A stretch of 13,294 bases of DNA from NCBI GenBank assembly GCA_964463655.1, contig CAYXDG010000088.1, positions 1 through 13,294 on the forward strand, given 5' to 3'. This DNA is from Halothece sp964463655 (GTDB lineage Bacteria; Cyanobacteriota; Cyanobacteriia; Cyanobacteriales; Rubidibacteraceae). Made by a program: the position numbers and the translations under genes. Below, piece after piece: positions 1-7,436 of this stretch (position 1 is the first letter of the stretch; each line of letters begins with the position of its first letter). The notes under the pieces are model-generated. The model did no database searches. It saw only the letters and a program-made list of their open reading frames with translations, and had not been told where the DNA came from.

Positions 1-39
1 ATCTCCTCCTCAGTCTTAACCGAGAATGAAACAGCCCTA

Positions 40-53
40 CCCTTAGAAAAGGG
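40..53. other. Small hairpin in the leader upstream of the SWIM gene
   Basis: CCCTT and AAGGG pair around an AGAA loop, and the right arm continues into a run of six G. No T-run follows on the plus strand. On the minus strand the hairpin is not followed by a clean T-run either, so a terminator role is weak. C-rich and G-rich arms of this sort are frequent in cyanobacterial intergenic DNA. One plus-strand frame is open from base 1 to a TGA at 76-78, but it runs through this hairpin and has no recognisable protein character. Confidence 0.25.
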
Positions 54-121
54 GGGAAAGAAGGAAAGATTACTATGAATATCTCGCCCGATCGCGGTTT
101 TAGATAGGACTTCAAAGAACG

Positions 122-149
122 AATAACCAATAACCAATAACTAATAACA
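122..149 (+). repeat. Four tandem AATAACN heptads abutting a start codon
   Basis: Four consecutive 7-base units, AATAACC, AATAACC, AATAACT and AATAACA, fill 122-149, and the ATG of the SWIM gene begins at the next base. Heptanucleotide short tandem repeats (STRR) are a known feature of cyanobacterial genomes, generally intergenic. Here they occupy the place where a Shine-Dalgarno sequence would lie, and no SD is visible. The copy number could vary between strains and alter the 5' untranslated region; that is inference. Confidence 0.8.
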
Positions 150-962
150 ATGACAGAACGACAATGGTGGGTCTTACAATGGCTCGATTTATTAGACAAA
201 TATCGCTTCAAAAAACGATTAGAAAGAGGACGTAATTACGCCAGAGAAGGGAACATCCTTCGCATTGACTTTGAAGGAGAGAAAGTTCTCGCAGAAGTCC
301 AAGGAACAGCCGATGAACCTTATTCTCTCTGGATTAAATTGGATGCTTTTAGTGAGGAAGATTGGCGTTATGTGATTCAAAGTTTGGCGGAAAAAGCGAT
401 ATTTTCGGCGCAGTTATTAGCTGGAGAAATGCCAGAAAATATTGAAGAAGTCTTTATCGCCAATGGTTTAAGTTTGTTTCCCTTCTCTCTGTCTGATGTT
501 CATTCCCGATGTAATTGTCCTGATCTGAAAAATCCTTGTAAGCATATTGCTGCGGTTTATTATGAACTAGCCGATCGCTTTAGTGAAGACCCCTTTGTTT
601 TATTCCAATTGCGGGGAAAAACCAAAGATGAAATCCTCGCCCAAATTAGAAACATTCGTCAAGAAAACACAGAGGAATCTTCCGAAACCCTACCAGAAAT
701 AGAAACACCTGCTTCTCAAACAGAAACTGATTCTCCTGAGATACAATCCTCAGAGACAACGGTTAATCTAGAAAAGTTTTGGCAATACGATCGACCCCTC
801 GATTCTGAGTTAGTCCAGATGAATTCAGACAGCGATCGAACAGTCTTAGAAATGTTAGGAGACTTTCCTCTACCTGGGAATGAAGGACAAGCGGTGAAAC
901 AATATCTAGAACAAGTCCAGAAACAAATTCAATCGGAAATAGTCCACCAAGCTAAACCATAA
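150..962 (+). CDS. SWIM zinc-finger protein
   Basis: A 270-residue protein with a SWIM-type zinc finger at about residues 121-132: C121-x-C123-x6-C130-x-H132, followed by the usual IAAVYY helix. SWIM domains bind zinc and are thought to mediate DNA or protein contacts. In bacteria, stand-alone SWIM proteins often lie beside SNF2-family helicase genes; no helicase is visible here, although the upstream neighbour lies outside the window. The N-terminal 110 residues contain the conserved R-x-x-R-x-x-x-Y-A-R segment (R25-R32) typical of the lead-in to SWIM. Residues about 172-205 form an acidic, Ser/Thr/Glu-rich linker that is probably disordered, followed by a short helical tail. The start is the ATG immediately after the heptad repeats; no Shine-Dalgarno sequence is seen. 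The last 34 bp overlap the 3' end of the opposite-strand peptidase gene. The exact cellular role is unknown. Confidence 0.88.
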   Translation: MTERQWWVLQWLDLLDKYRFKKRLERGRNYAREGNILRIDFEGEKVLAEVQGTADEPYSLWIKLDAFSEEDWRYVIQSLAEKAIFSAQLLAGEMPENIEEVFIANGLSLFPFSLSDVHSRCNCPDLKNPCKHIAAVYYELADRFSEDPFVLFQLRGKTKDEILAQIRNIRQENTEESSETLPEIETPASQTETDSPEIQSSETTVNLEKFWQYDRPLDSELVQMNSDSDRTVLEMLGDFPLPGNEGQAVKQYLEQVQKQIQSEIVHQAKP

Positions 963-2524
963 GATTGAATGGGATTATGTTCTTTTTGGGTAAATTGAAC
1001 GCGGATTTTATAGCGTCCTGTTTCAGGAATTTTGCAGAAAATATGTTCAACGCTATCCACTTCACTCACTGAAGCGCAGATGCTTTTTTCCAAAGCTTCA
1101 TTTCCCAAGGGAATTAAAAAGACATTGAGATTATTTAAACCGCGATCGCGGAAACTTTCTCCGAGATCAAACTGATTATTATTCTTTTTCTCTTTAAGTT
1201 CGATCAACCGATCCCAAGTTAAAGTAATTGTGGCATAACTGTCAGCTTTTAAAGGTTGTGCTATTTCATAATCTTGAAAAGAATTAACAGCAACTTGATT
1301 ATAATCCCAGCCCAGATTAGGAACTAAATTTTCTGGCGACCATTGTCCAGCGCTAAACTGTTGATAAGCGCGGAAGGCATTGAGATGTCCTGCTCCGAGT
1401 TCTAAATCGAGAGGAAAATCAGGATCAGTGTAGGCTCTCGATTCTAACCAAGTGTGATTTTTTTTGCCATAAAGCGTGCGGGTCATCTGTAAAGAAGGAC
1501 TCTCAACTTTATCTGCGCTATTGAGTAATACTGCTTTCATCACTTCATGGCGACGTGCGTCCAGACTCCAACGGGGAGAGAAAGGGGAAGATTCTAAATT
1601 GGACAGACGTTTGAGAGCGCGATCGCTGTATTCTTGTAAGAGAGCAACGGTTGCTGTCACATGAGGCGCAGCAAAACTACTCCCACTGGCTCTCACCATC
1701 TCTCGCTCTGGATGATAAACGCTTATTTTATGTCCTGGCGCGACTAAACTCACCCCAGTGCGTCCTTGGGTATTAATTTCCTTTTCCACCAAGCGCCGAC
1801 CAATGCCTTGCGGTTCGCCACTGAGGTTAGGAAAATCTACCTTTGTAAACTTTCCATCTCGTTGGGTACTATAAGCAACCGTAATCCCATTATAGTGATC
1901 CGTGGGAATGGCAATTCCGCCGTTTCCTTGATTTCCTGCAATCACATACAACACATTATGCACCCGTGCTGACCAGTCGATACAACGAGTTAACAGCGCA
2001 TCCCCATCTAACTCCGCATTATCTCGCGGATCGCGGTCTAAAGGTTCACCGAAACTAAAGTTAATCGCTCTCACATCCCCCCCATTCTGCTGTGCAGTGT
2101 ATTGAGAGGTGAGACATTGTTCAGGCTGTCCTGCCTGACGCAATGACCCCACCGCACTGCTGTAGAGGTTGGCTTCGGGTGCTACCCCAATTAATCCTTT
2201 TTGTTGTGAAACCATGACAGTTGCAACCATGACCGCATGGGAATCAAGGTGCTGATTGGGATTGGCAACGCGATCGCGATAAATAATGTTAGCCACACTG
2301 AATGGATAATCTTCTTTTGCTGCTTTATCCCAGCCAAATTTCCCCGGTCTGCCAATTTCCACCTGTCCGATGGCAATTTTGCGTCCTAGGAGATTATGAG
2401 GCGCTTGATGGAGGCGATGGGCGTTGATTCCCCCTTGCCCCACCGAATCATTCAACGCGGAAAGAGGGCTGATTAAGCATAATCCGCCCAAACTGCTAAA
2501 GATTCCCAATAAAGTTTTTTTCAT
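929..2524 (-). CDS. Secreted S8 (subtilisin-like) serine peptidase with atypical triad
   Basis: A 531-residue protein with a Sec-type signal peptide: MKK, then a hydrophobic stretch to about residue 21, and a plausible cleavage after the Ala in SPLSA (residue 23). Cys16 does not sit in a proper lipobox. The S8 fold is supported by the His motif DSHAVMVA (H96), the oxyanion Asn in VIAGN (N198) and the Ser motif GSSFAAPHV (S283). At the place of the catalytic Asp (usually VIDTG) the sequence reads GQVEIG, so Glu56 takes the Asp position. The region around His is also unusual, with DSH rather than GHGTH. Residues about 425-530 form a β-rich C-terminal domain resembling pre-peptidase C-terminal modules. 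It is expected in the periplasm or outside the cell. It is divergent from rpe (86 bp between starts) and its 3' end overlaps the SWIM gene. Whether it is an active protease is uncertain. Confidence 0.85.
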   Translation of the reverse strand: MKKTLLGIFSSLGGLCLISPLSALNDSVGQGGINAHRLHQAPHNLLGRKIAIGQVEIGRPGKFGWDKAAKEDYPFSVANIIYRDRVANPNQHLDSHAVMVATVMVSQQKGLIGVAPEANLYSSAVGSLRQAGQPEQCLTSQYTAQQNGGDVRAINFSFGEPLDRDPRDNAELDGDALLTRCIDWSARVHNVLYVIAGNQGNGGIAIPTDHYNGITVAYSTQRDGKFTKVDFPNLSGEPQGIGRRLVEKEINTQGRTGVSLVAPGHKISVYHPEREMVRASGSSFAAPHVTATVALLQEYSDRALKRLSNLESSPFSPRWSLDARRHEVMKAVLLNSADKVESPSLQMTRTLYGKKNHTWLESRAYTDPDFPLDLELGAGHLNAFRAYQQFSAGQWSPENLVPNLGWDYNQVAVNSFQDYEIAQPLKADSYATITLTWDRLIELKEKKNNNQFDLGESFRDRGLNNLNVFLIPLGNEALEKSICASVSEVDSVEHIFCKIPETGRYKIRVQFTQKEHNPIQSYGLAWWTISD

Positions 2525-2560
2525 GTTTTACTGTCTGAACGTCCTGAAGGGATGGTAAAG

Positions 2561-2589
2561 TTTTTGTTAAGATTGTCACTAAATATAAG
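2561..2589 (+). promoter_or_regulatory. Possible rpe promoter
   Basis: A TATAAG hexamer at 2584-2589 is a reasonable -10 element 21 bp before the rpe start. TTTTTG at 2561-2566 lies 17 bp upstream of it, and TTGTTA at 2564-2569 lies 14 bp upstream. Neither -35 is strong. The call rests on position in the short divergent gap with the S8 peptidase gene and on match to a sigma-70-like consensus. Confidence 0.3.
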
Positions 2590-2597
2590 AAATAATC

Positions 2598-2602
2598 GAG
2601 GA
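2598..2602 (+). promoter_or_regulatory. Ribosome binding site of rpe
   Basis: GAGGA at 2598-2602 precedes the ATG at 2611 with about 8-9 bases between. This is one of the few clear Shine-Dalgarno sequences in the window and supports the chosen rpe start. Confidence 0.6.
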
Positions 2603-2610
2603 TTGTTTAA

Positions 2611-3306
2611 ATGAGTCAAAAACAAATCGTTATTGCCCCTTCTATTCTATCTGCTGATTTCAGTCGCTTAGGAGAAGAAATTAAAGCCGTTGACCAAGCG
2701 GGTGCTGATTGGATTCACGTTGATGTCATGGATGGACGCTTTGTTCCCAACATCACCATCGGTCCCTTGGTGGTGGAAGCAATTCGTCCCCTCACCCAAA
2801 AACCCCTTGACGTTCACTTGATGATTGTCGAACCCGAAAAATATGTTGCAGACTTTGCTAAAGCTGGCGCTGATATTATTTCCGTTCACGCGGAACACAA
2901 TGCCTCTCCCCACCTCCACCGCACTTTGCAATTAATTAAAAATGAAGGAAAACAAGCGGGTGTGGTCTTAAATCCAGGAACGCCTCTGGAATTAATTGAC
3001 TATACGCTAGATATGTGCGATTTAGTCTTAATTATGAGTGTTAATCCTGGTTTTGGCGGACAGAAATTCATTTCCAGTGTTGTTCCTAAAATCCGTCAGT
3101 TACGCGAGATGTGTGATGAACGGGGACTTGATCCTTGGATTGAAGTTGACGGCGGACTGAAAACTAATAACACTTGGGAAGTCTTAGAAGCTGGCGCTAA
3201 TGCGATCGTGGCTGGGTCTGCGGTCTTCAAAGCGGATGATTATGCAACCGCGATCGAGGGAATCCGCAACAGCAAACGTCCTGAACCTGAATTAGCAACT
3301 GTCTAA
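2611..3306 (+). CDS. rpe: Ribulose-phosphate 3-epimerase
   Basis: A 231-residue TIM-barrel enzyme that interconverts D-ribulose 5-phosphate and D-xylulose 5-phosphate, serving the Calvin cycle and the pentose phosphate pathway in the cytoplasm. The family signatures are all present: APSILSADF (S11), WIHVDVMDG with H36 and D38, DVHLMI with H69, MSVNPGFGGQ at residues 142-151 (the phosphate/active-site loop), and EVDGG with D180. The two His and two Asp residues are the metal-binding and catalytic set of this family. Length is normal for cyanobacterial and plastid enzymes. The start is ATG with a GAGGA ribosome binding site upstream. The neighbouring methyltransferase lies downstream on the same strand after a repeat-containing 94 bp spacer, so co-transcription is possible but not shown. 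Confidence 0.97.
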   Translation: MSQKQIVIAPSILSADFSRLGEEIKAVDQAGADWIHVDVMDGRFVPNITIGPLVVEAIRPLTQKPLDVHLMIVEPEKYVADFAKAGADIISVHAEHNASPHLHRTLQLIKNEGKQAGVVLNPGTPLELIDYTLDMCDLVLIMSVNPGFGGQKFISSVVPKIRQLREMCDERGLDPWIEVDGGLKTNNTWEVLEAGANAIVAGSAVFKADDYATAIEGIRNSKRPEPELATV

Positions 3307-3311
3307 TCGTT

Positions 3312-3358
3312 CAGTGACCAGTGACCAGTGATCAATTTCAGATGGCTGGTTGCTGGTT
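3312..3358 (+). repeat. Two heptad repeat blocks between rpe and rlmD
   Basis: Bases 3312-3332 consist of CAGTGAC, CAGTGAC and CAGTGAT. After 12 bases, GCTGGTT is repeated twice at 3345-3358 and followed by the related GTTGCTG. Both blocks have the 7-base period seen at 122-149, but with different unit sequences. The CAGTGAC type is commonly met in cyanobacterial spacers. The first block starts 6 bases after the rpe stop codon. Confidence 0.75.
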
Positions 3359-3400
3359 GTTGCTGAGCGAGGGAGGTTGTCACTTGATAAAATTAACCTA

Positions 3401-4642
3401 ATGGTAACGTCAAAAGATACGATTAATATCAGAGAATTACAGCCAGGGGATGCGCTCACAGTCACGATCGAGCGCTTTAATCATAAATATCTGGGAGAAA
3501 CCACCGTTCAAGGAAAAACGGTGTTAGTGCCTGGAAGTATTCCAGGAGAAACCATACACGGAGAAGTCATTCGTAACTGGAAACGTCGTCTTCTGTTGCA
3601 ACCGAGGGAAATTATTAATCCGAGCAGCGATCGCGCAACGCCAAAATGTCAACACTTTACCACTTGCGCTGGTTGTCAATTTCAACATATCACATACGAG
3701 AAACAATTAGAAATCAAAGAAGCTCGTCTCAAAAGTTATTTTGAAGACAACCACCCTGCTCATCCCTTACCTCTGCGGGGGGTTATTGGCTCTCCTAGCC
3801 CCTATCGCTATCGAAATAGTATCAAAGTGCATGGGCCTGGAGAACCTGGATTCTGGCAAGTTTTAGGGGTGGATATGATGCGAAATAAAGAATGCCCCAT
3901 CTGCGTGGAAAGTGTGGATCAAGCACTGCAACAACAACGTCAAAAGCATTTTCAAGACTTTACCAATAAAGGTATCCTCAATGTTTTAATTCGAGGCACA
4001 AAAATTGGGGAAATTTATATTGGCCCTGAAAACCCAAACCCAGAAGAAGTGGCTTGGTTAAACGAAGAATTAACCCATCCTCTAACAGGAATTCCCTATA
4101 AATTAGTCGTCCCTGCTCATGCTTTTTGGCAAGGAAGCACTCCCATGTTACCCACTTTAATTGAACAAGTGGTGCGTCCGATTCGAGACTTTAGTCCTGA
4201 TATTTTAATAGAAAGTTATTGTGGAATGGGCTTATTTGGCATTATGAGCGCTCCTTTTGTCAAAGACATTATTGGCATTGAAGAACACCCCCTCGCCATT
4301 GAAGCAGCCAAACAAAATCAACAGAATTTAGGCATCTCAAACCTCCGCATTTTCCAAGGTCGCACTGAGGATCAACTGTTAGAATTTCTGCGCGATCTTC
4401 CTTCAGAAAAGTCGAGTTTAATTGTCGATCCGCCTCGGAGTGGACTGCCGAAAAAAGTGCTCAAGCAAATCTTACAAGCACCGCCACAACTCTTAGTTTA
4501 TGTCAGTTGTAGCCCCGAAAGTTTTGCCCAAAATCTTCGGGTGTTATGTCAAGAAACCTATCAATTAAAAGATATGGTGGGTTTGGATTTATTCCCCCAG
4601 ACGAAACACTTAGAATGTGTCGGTGTTTTAGAGCGAGTTTAG
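3401..4642 (+). CDS. rlmD: 23S rRNA (uracil-C5)-methyltransferase, RlmD/TrmA family
   Basis: This S-adenosylmethionine-dependent enzyme methylates C5 of a uridine in 23S rRNA. Numbering from the ATG at 3401 (413 residues): a TRAM-like RNA-binding β-barrel at about 10-70; an iron-sulfur motif C83-x5-C89-x2-C92 with C165 as probable fourth ligand; an ESYCGMGLFG SAM motif near 271-281; IVDPPRSGL near 341-349; the nucleophile C370 in VYVSCSPE; and the base Glu405 in KHLECVG. The four cysteines match the [4Fe-4S] pattern of RumA/RlmD. The frame stays open upstream to a TTG at 3350, but that would translate the heptad repeats, so the first ATG is preferred. The exact target (U1939, U747 or both) cannot be read from sequence. 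The Rrf2 gene follows after 74 bp. Confidence 0.9.
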   Translation: MVTSKDTINIRELQPGDALTVTIERFNHKYLGETTVQGKTVLVPGSIPGETIHGEVIRNWKRRLLLQPREIINPSSDRATPKCQHFTTCAGCQFQHITYEKQLEIKEARLKSYFEDNHPAHPLPLRGVIGSPSPYRYRNSIKVHGPGEPGFWQVLGVDMMRNKECPICVESVDQALQQQRQKHFQDFTNKGILNVLIRGTKIGEIYIGPENPNPEEVAWLNEELTHPLTGIPYKLVVPAHAFWQGSTPMLPTLIEQVVRPIRDFSPDILIESYCGMGLFGIMSAPFVKDIIGIEEHPLAIEAAKQNQQNLGISNLRIFQGRTEDQLLEFLRDLPSEKSSLIVDPPRSGLPKKVLKQILQAPPQLLVYVSCSPESFAQNLRVLCQETYQLKDMVGLDLFPQTKHLECVGVLERV

Positions 4643-4673
4643 GGCTTTCAACTATTTCTAATCTGAAACATTC

Positions 4674-4707
4674 TTGATACTTTTGATATTCTTTCATCAT
4701 ATATAAA
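4674..4707 (+). promoter_or_regulatory. Possible promoter/operator just upstream of the Rrf2 gene
   Basis: TTGATA occurs twice, at 4674-4679 and 4683-4688, and a TATATAAA stretch lies at 4700-4707. TTGATA at 4674 with CATATA at 4698-4703 has an 18 bp spacer. If this is the -10, transcription would start within a few bases of the GTG at 4717, giving a nearly leaderless message. The repeated TTGATA could also belong to an operator for autoregulation, as is common in the Rrf2 family. This is inference from position. Confidence 0.35.
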
Positions 4708-4716
4708 CGGCTGATT

Positions 4717-5151
4717 GTGGAACTTTCCTGTAAAACTAAGTATGCTTTGCTGGCGCTGTTAGAACTAGCAACCAGCTATCACAAACAAGAACCCATGCAA
4801 ATTCGGCAAATTGCTGAGAAACAAAATATCTCCGATCGATATTTAGAACAACTCCTGGCTACACTGCGCCGAGGAGGACTGATCAAAAGCCAACGAGGAG
4901 CTAAAGGAGGCTATCTCTTAGCGCGAGAGCCTTGGAACATTACACTCCTCCATTTGGTCAAGTGTCTGGAAGGGTCAGAAGTGTCTCATCAAGATTCCCC
5001 AACCATTCACACTCCTGAGCAAGCAGTTGTCCAAGATATTTGGCAAGAAATTGATCAGAAAATTGAAGCACAGTTGCAAACTTATGATTTGCAGACTCTA
5101 TTAGAGCAACGTAATAATAAGCAGCAGGCTAATCTGATGTACTACATTTAA
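4717..5151 (+). CDS. Rrf2 family transcriptional regulator
   Basis: A 144-residue winged helix-turn-helix regulator. The N-terminus MELSCKTKYALLALLELA is the classic Rrf2 opening; the recognition region covers about residues 26-58 (IRQIAEKQNISDRYLEQLL) and the wing is GAKGGYLLAR at 61-70. Rrf2 proteins such as IscR, NsrR and RirA usually sense iron-sulfur status, nitric oxide or iron through a three-cysteine cluster. Here only C5 and C83 are present, so the IscR-type ligand set is missing. This resembles the cyanobacterial Slr0846-like branch. The C-terminal 40 residues are a Gln-rich helix likely used for dimerisation. The start is GTG; no Shine-Dalgarno sequence is seen, and the promoter may be very close. 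The gene converges on rel with 17 bp between the stops. Targets cannot be told from this window. Confidence 0.9.
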   Translation: MELSCKTKYALLALLELATSYHKQEPMQIRQIAEKQNISDRYLEQLLATLRRGGLIKSQRGAKGGYLLAREPWNITLLHLVKCLEGSEVSHQDSPTIHTPEQAVVQDIWQEIDQKIEAQLQTYDLQTLLEQRNNKQQANLMYYI

Positions 5152-5178
5152 AAATGAATAACTCATCACTAATCATTA
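5152..5178. repeat. Degenerate heptad-like sequence between the Rrf2 gene and rel
   Basis: On the minus strand this reads as AATGATT, AGTGATG, AGTTATT, three related 7-base units similar in style to the heptads elsewhere in the window. The rel stop codon (5169-5171) falls inside it, so the last residues of Rel are encoded by repeat-like DNA. The match is loose and could be chance in AT-rich DNA. No terminator hairpin is evident in this very short convergent gap. Confidence 0.3.
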
Positions 5179-7436
5179 CAATGATGGACACGACGCAATT
5201 TTAAGACATCACTCATCTGTTTGATCTGATTGTAGGAGTATTGCATTTGTTGATGATCTTTGACTTCAATGGAAAGGCTAATTAACGCAGGTTTTCCTTT
5301 GGCGGTTTTAACGCTGGCGTTGCTGACATTAATCCGCTGATCACTCAGACGAGCCAGAATATCGCGGAAAATCCCCACCCGATCGATCACTTCCACTTCT
5401 AAATCAACGGTATAGGTTGGGATGCGATTATGACTGTTATTGCCATTAGTGGGATTCCAATCGACAGGAATTACGCGATCGCTGTCTGTATTTTCTACGT
5501 TTGAGCAATCTTGACGGTGAATTGTCACGCCTTTTGTCCGCGTCACCACACCAACAATCGGTTCACCTGGCAGGGGACAACAGCAGCCAGCGCGGTGATA
5601 CATCAGTCCTTCGACCCCAGCAATGGGAGATTTGCCTGGGTGAGAGGTTTGAGTTTGACGGGAGGTTGTGGTAGGAAGACTTTGGATAGTTTCTTCTGGT
5701 TTCATCTCCTCCGTCTTCTCCACGGCTTCTTCTTGGAAAGACTCTTCTCGCAGTTTACTAGCAACAGAGTTAGTGGTGATCTCGCCGTAGCCGATCGCTG
5801 CTAGGAGATCATCGACCGTTTGATAATTGGATCGATCAGCAACTCGCTGCATTCGTTCAGATTTTAGTAGCGAATCTGATCCTGTCTTGCCAATCACTTT
5901 TTCTAGCATACTGCGTCCTCGTGCAATATTTTCCTCCCGATGAGAGCGTTTATACCATTGGCGAATACGGTTTCGGGCGCTGGGGGTAACGACAAAGTTT
6001 AACCAGTCTAAGCTGGGATGGCTGTTTTTGCTGGTGATAATCTCGACAATATCGCCATTTTGGAGAGGGGTATCTAACACCGTCCAACCTCCGTTTACCC
6101 TGGCTCCTTTGATATGGTTTCCGACTTCGGTATGGATATGATAGGCGAAATCAACGGGTGTCGCACCGCGAGAGAGCGCGACCACATCTCCTTGGGGGGT
6201 AAAGACAAACACATCATCCTCGAAGAGATTGTCACGGATGCTTTCGATATATTCTTGAGCATCTTTGAGGTCATTTTGCCATTCTAAAAGTTGTCGTAAC
6301 CAAGTAAATTTTTCATCTTCTGCGGTGGGTTTAAAGTCGCTCGCTCCCCCGCTTTCTTTATACAACCAATGGGCCGCAATCCCATATTCGGCGACATGGT
6401 GCATTTCCAAGGTTCGGATTTGCATCTCGATCGGTTTTCCATAAGTCCCGATCACCGTGGTATGGAGGGATTGATAGCGGTTGGGTTTGGGTAAGCCAAT
6501 ATAATCCTTAAATCGGCCTGGAATCGGCTTAAATGCGTCGTGAATAACCGCAAGCGCCCGATAACAGTCTTCTCGCGTCTTCAAAATCGCTCTTACACCC
6601 GCTAAATCATAAATCTCCTCAAATTCCTTCTGCTGCTGTACCATTTTCTGATAAATGCCATACAGATGTTTGGGGCGGCCTTTTAATTCTTCTACTTCAA
6701 TTCCTGATTTGGCAAGGCGATCGCGCAGCACATTGATCACATTTTCAATCCTCGTTTCTCGATCGGCTCTGCGATCAGCCACAAGAGCTTTAATCTCTTG
6801 AAATGACTCTGGTTCGAGGTATTTAAAGGCTAAGTCTTCCAATTCCCACTTAAAACGCCCGATTCCTAGTCGATTCGCCAACGGAGCAAAAATTTCTCTA
6901 GTTTCGAGAGCAATTTGTTTTTGCTTTTCGGGTTTAAGATGTTCTAAGGTTCTCATGTTGTGGAGGCGATCGGCCAGCTTGACCACAATCACTCGAATAT
7001 CTTTCGCCATCGCCAAAAACATCCGTCGGAAGTTTTCCGCTTGACGTTCGGTTTTGCTGGAAAAGTTAAATTTAGAAAGTTTTGTCACCCCTTCCACCAG
7101 ATGACGGACACTTTCGCCAAATTGGGCTTCAATTTCTTCGCCAGTTACCTCCGTATCCTCTATAATATCGTGGAGGAAGCCAGCAGCAATCATGGCGCTA
7201 CCGCCTCCTAAATCACGGATTAAGTCTGCAACCGCCACAGGATGGGCGATGTAGGGTTCTCCCGATCGCCGATATTGACCTTCGTGCAGTTTGTAAGCGA
7301 ACTCAAACGCTTTAGTGATTAACGTTGTCTCCTGATCATTTTGGTTAGGATCATGAGCGATTTTCAGACAATCTTCTAGCCATTGAGGAAGCAATATGTT
7401 ATATTTTGTTGGGGCTTTTTGTGCGATCGCGTCCAT
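5169..7436 (-). CDS. rel: Bifunctional (p)ppGpp synthetase/hydrolase
   Basis: A 755-residue Rel/SpoT homologue controlling the stringent response. Domains in order: HD hydrolase (about 35-195) with H65, the H89-D90 pair in FLHDIIEDT, and D156 in LADRLHNM; synthetase (about 250-365) with D278, the RFKD motif at 308-311, YQSLHTTV and E337 in EMQIRT; TGS (about 407-468); a helical region; a Cys-rich zinc-finger segment with C618-C619-C620 and C644; and a C-terminal ACT domain (about 675-750). All hydrolase and synthetase residues I can check are intact. The RxKD form, rather than ExDD, is typical of bifunctional enzymes as opposed to synthetase-only RelA. The linker at about 565-605 is Glu/Ser/Thr-rich and variable. 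The start is ATG, with a HIP1 site inside the first codons. The gene is transcribed divergently from the PatD-like/ABC pair and converges on the Rrf2 gene. The name relA or spoT is also used for such proteins. Confidence 0.97.
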   Translation of the reverse strand: MDAIAQKAPTKYNILLPQWLEDCLKIAHDPNQNDQETTLITKAFEFAYKLHEGQYRRSGEPYIAHPVAVADLIRDLGGGSAMIAAGFLHDIIEDTEVTGEEIEAQFGESVRHLVEGVTKLSKFNFSSKTERQAENFRRMFLAMAKDIRVIVVKLADRLHNMRTLEHLKPEKQKQIALETREIFAPLANRLGIGRFKWELEDLAFKYLEPESFQEIKALVADRRADRETRIENVINVLRDRLAKSGIEVEELKGRPKHLYGIYQKMVQQQKEFEEIYDLAGVRAILKTREDCYRALAVIHDAFKPIPGRFKDYIGLPKPNRYQSLHTTVIGTYGKPIEMQIRTLEMHHVAEYGIAAHWLYKESGGASDFKPTAEDEKFTWLRQLLEWQNDLKDAQEYIESIRDNLFEDDVFVFTPQGDVVALSRGATPVDFAYHIHTEVGNHIKGARVNGGWTVLDTPLQNGDIVEIITSKNSHPSLDWLNFVVTPSARNRIRQWYKRSHREENIARGRSMLEKVIGKTGSDSLLKSERMQRVADRSNYQTVDDLLAAIGYGEITTNSVASKLREESFQEEAVEKTEEMKPEETIQSLPTTTSRQTQTSHPGKSPIAGVEGLMYHRAGCCCPLPGEPIVGVVTRTKGVTIHRQDCSNVENTDSDRVIPVDWNPTNGNNSHNRIPTYTVDLEVEVIDRVGIFRDILARLSDQRINVSNASVKTAKGKPALISLSIEVKDHQQMQYSYNQIKQMSDVLKLRRVHHCND

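Noticed and set aside
1..78. Plus-strand frame open from the window edge to a TGA at 76-78, as a possible gene end
   Set aside because: It reads through a C/G-rich hairpin typical of spacers and has low-complexity Ser/Glu/Lys content with no family character.
2191..2376. Minus-strand open frame within the S8 peptidase gene in another frame
   Set aside because: It is a shadow in a different frame of a clearly coding region.
3350..3400. Extension of RlmD to a TTG at 3350
   Set aside because: The added 17 residues are encoded partly by heptad repeats and match nothing in the family; the ATG at 3401 gives a normal N-terminus.
5511..5804. Plus-strand open frame inside rel
   Set aside because: It lies antisense to the conserved zinc-finger and linker region of rel and has no ribosome binding site or protein features of its own.
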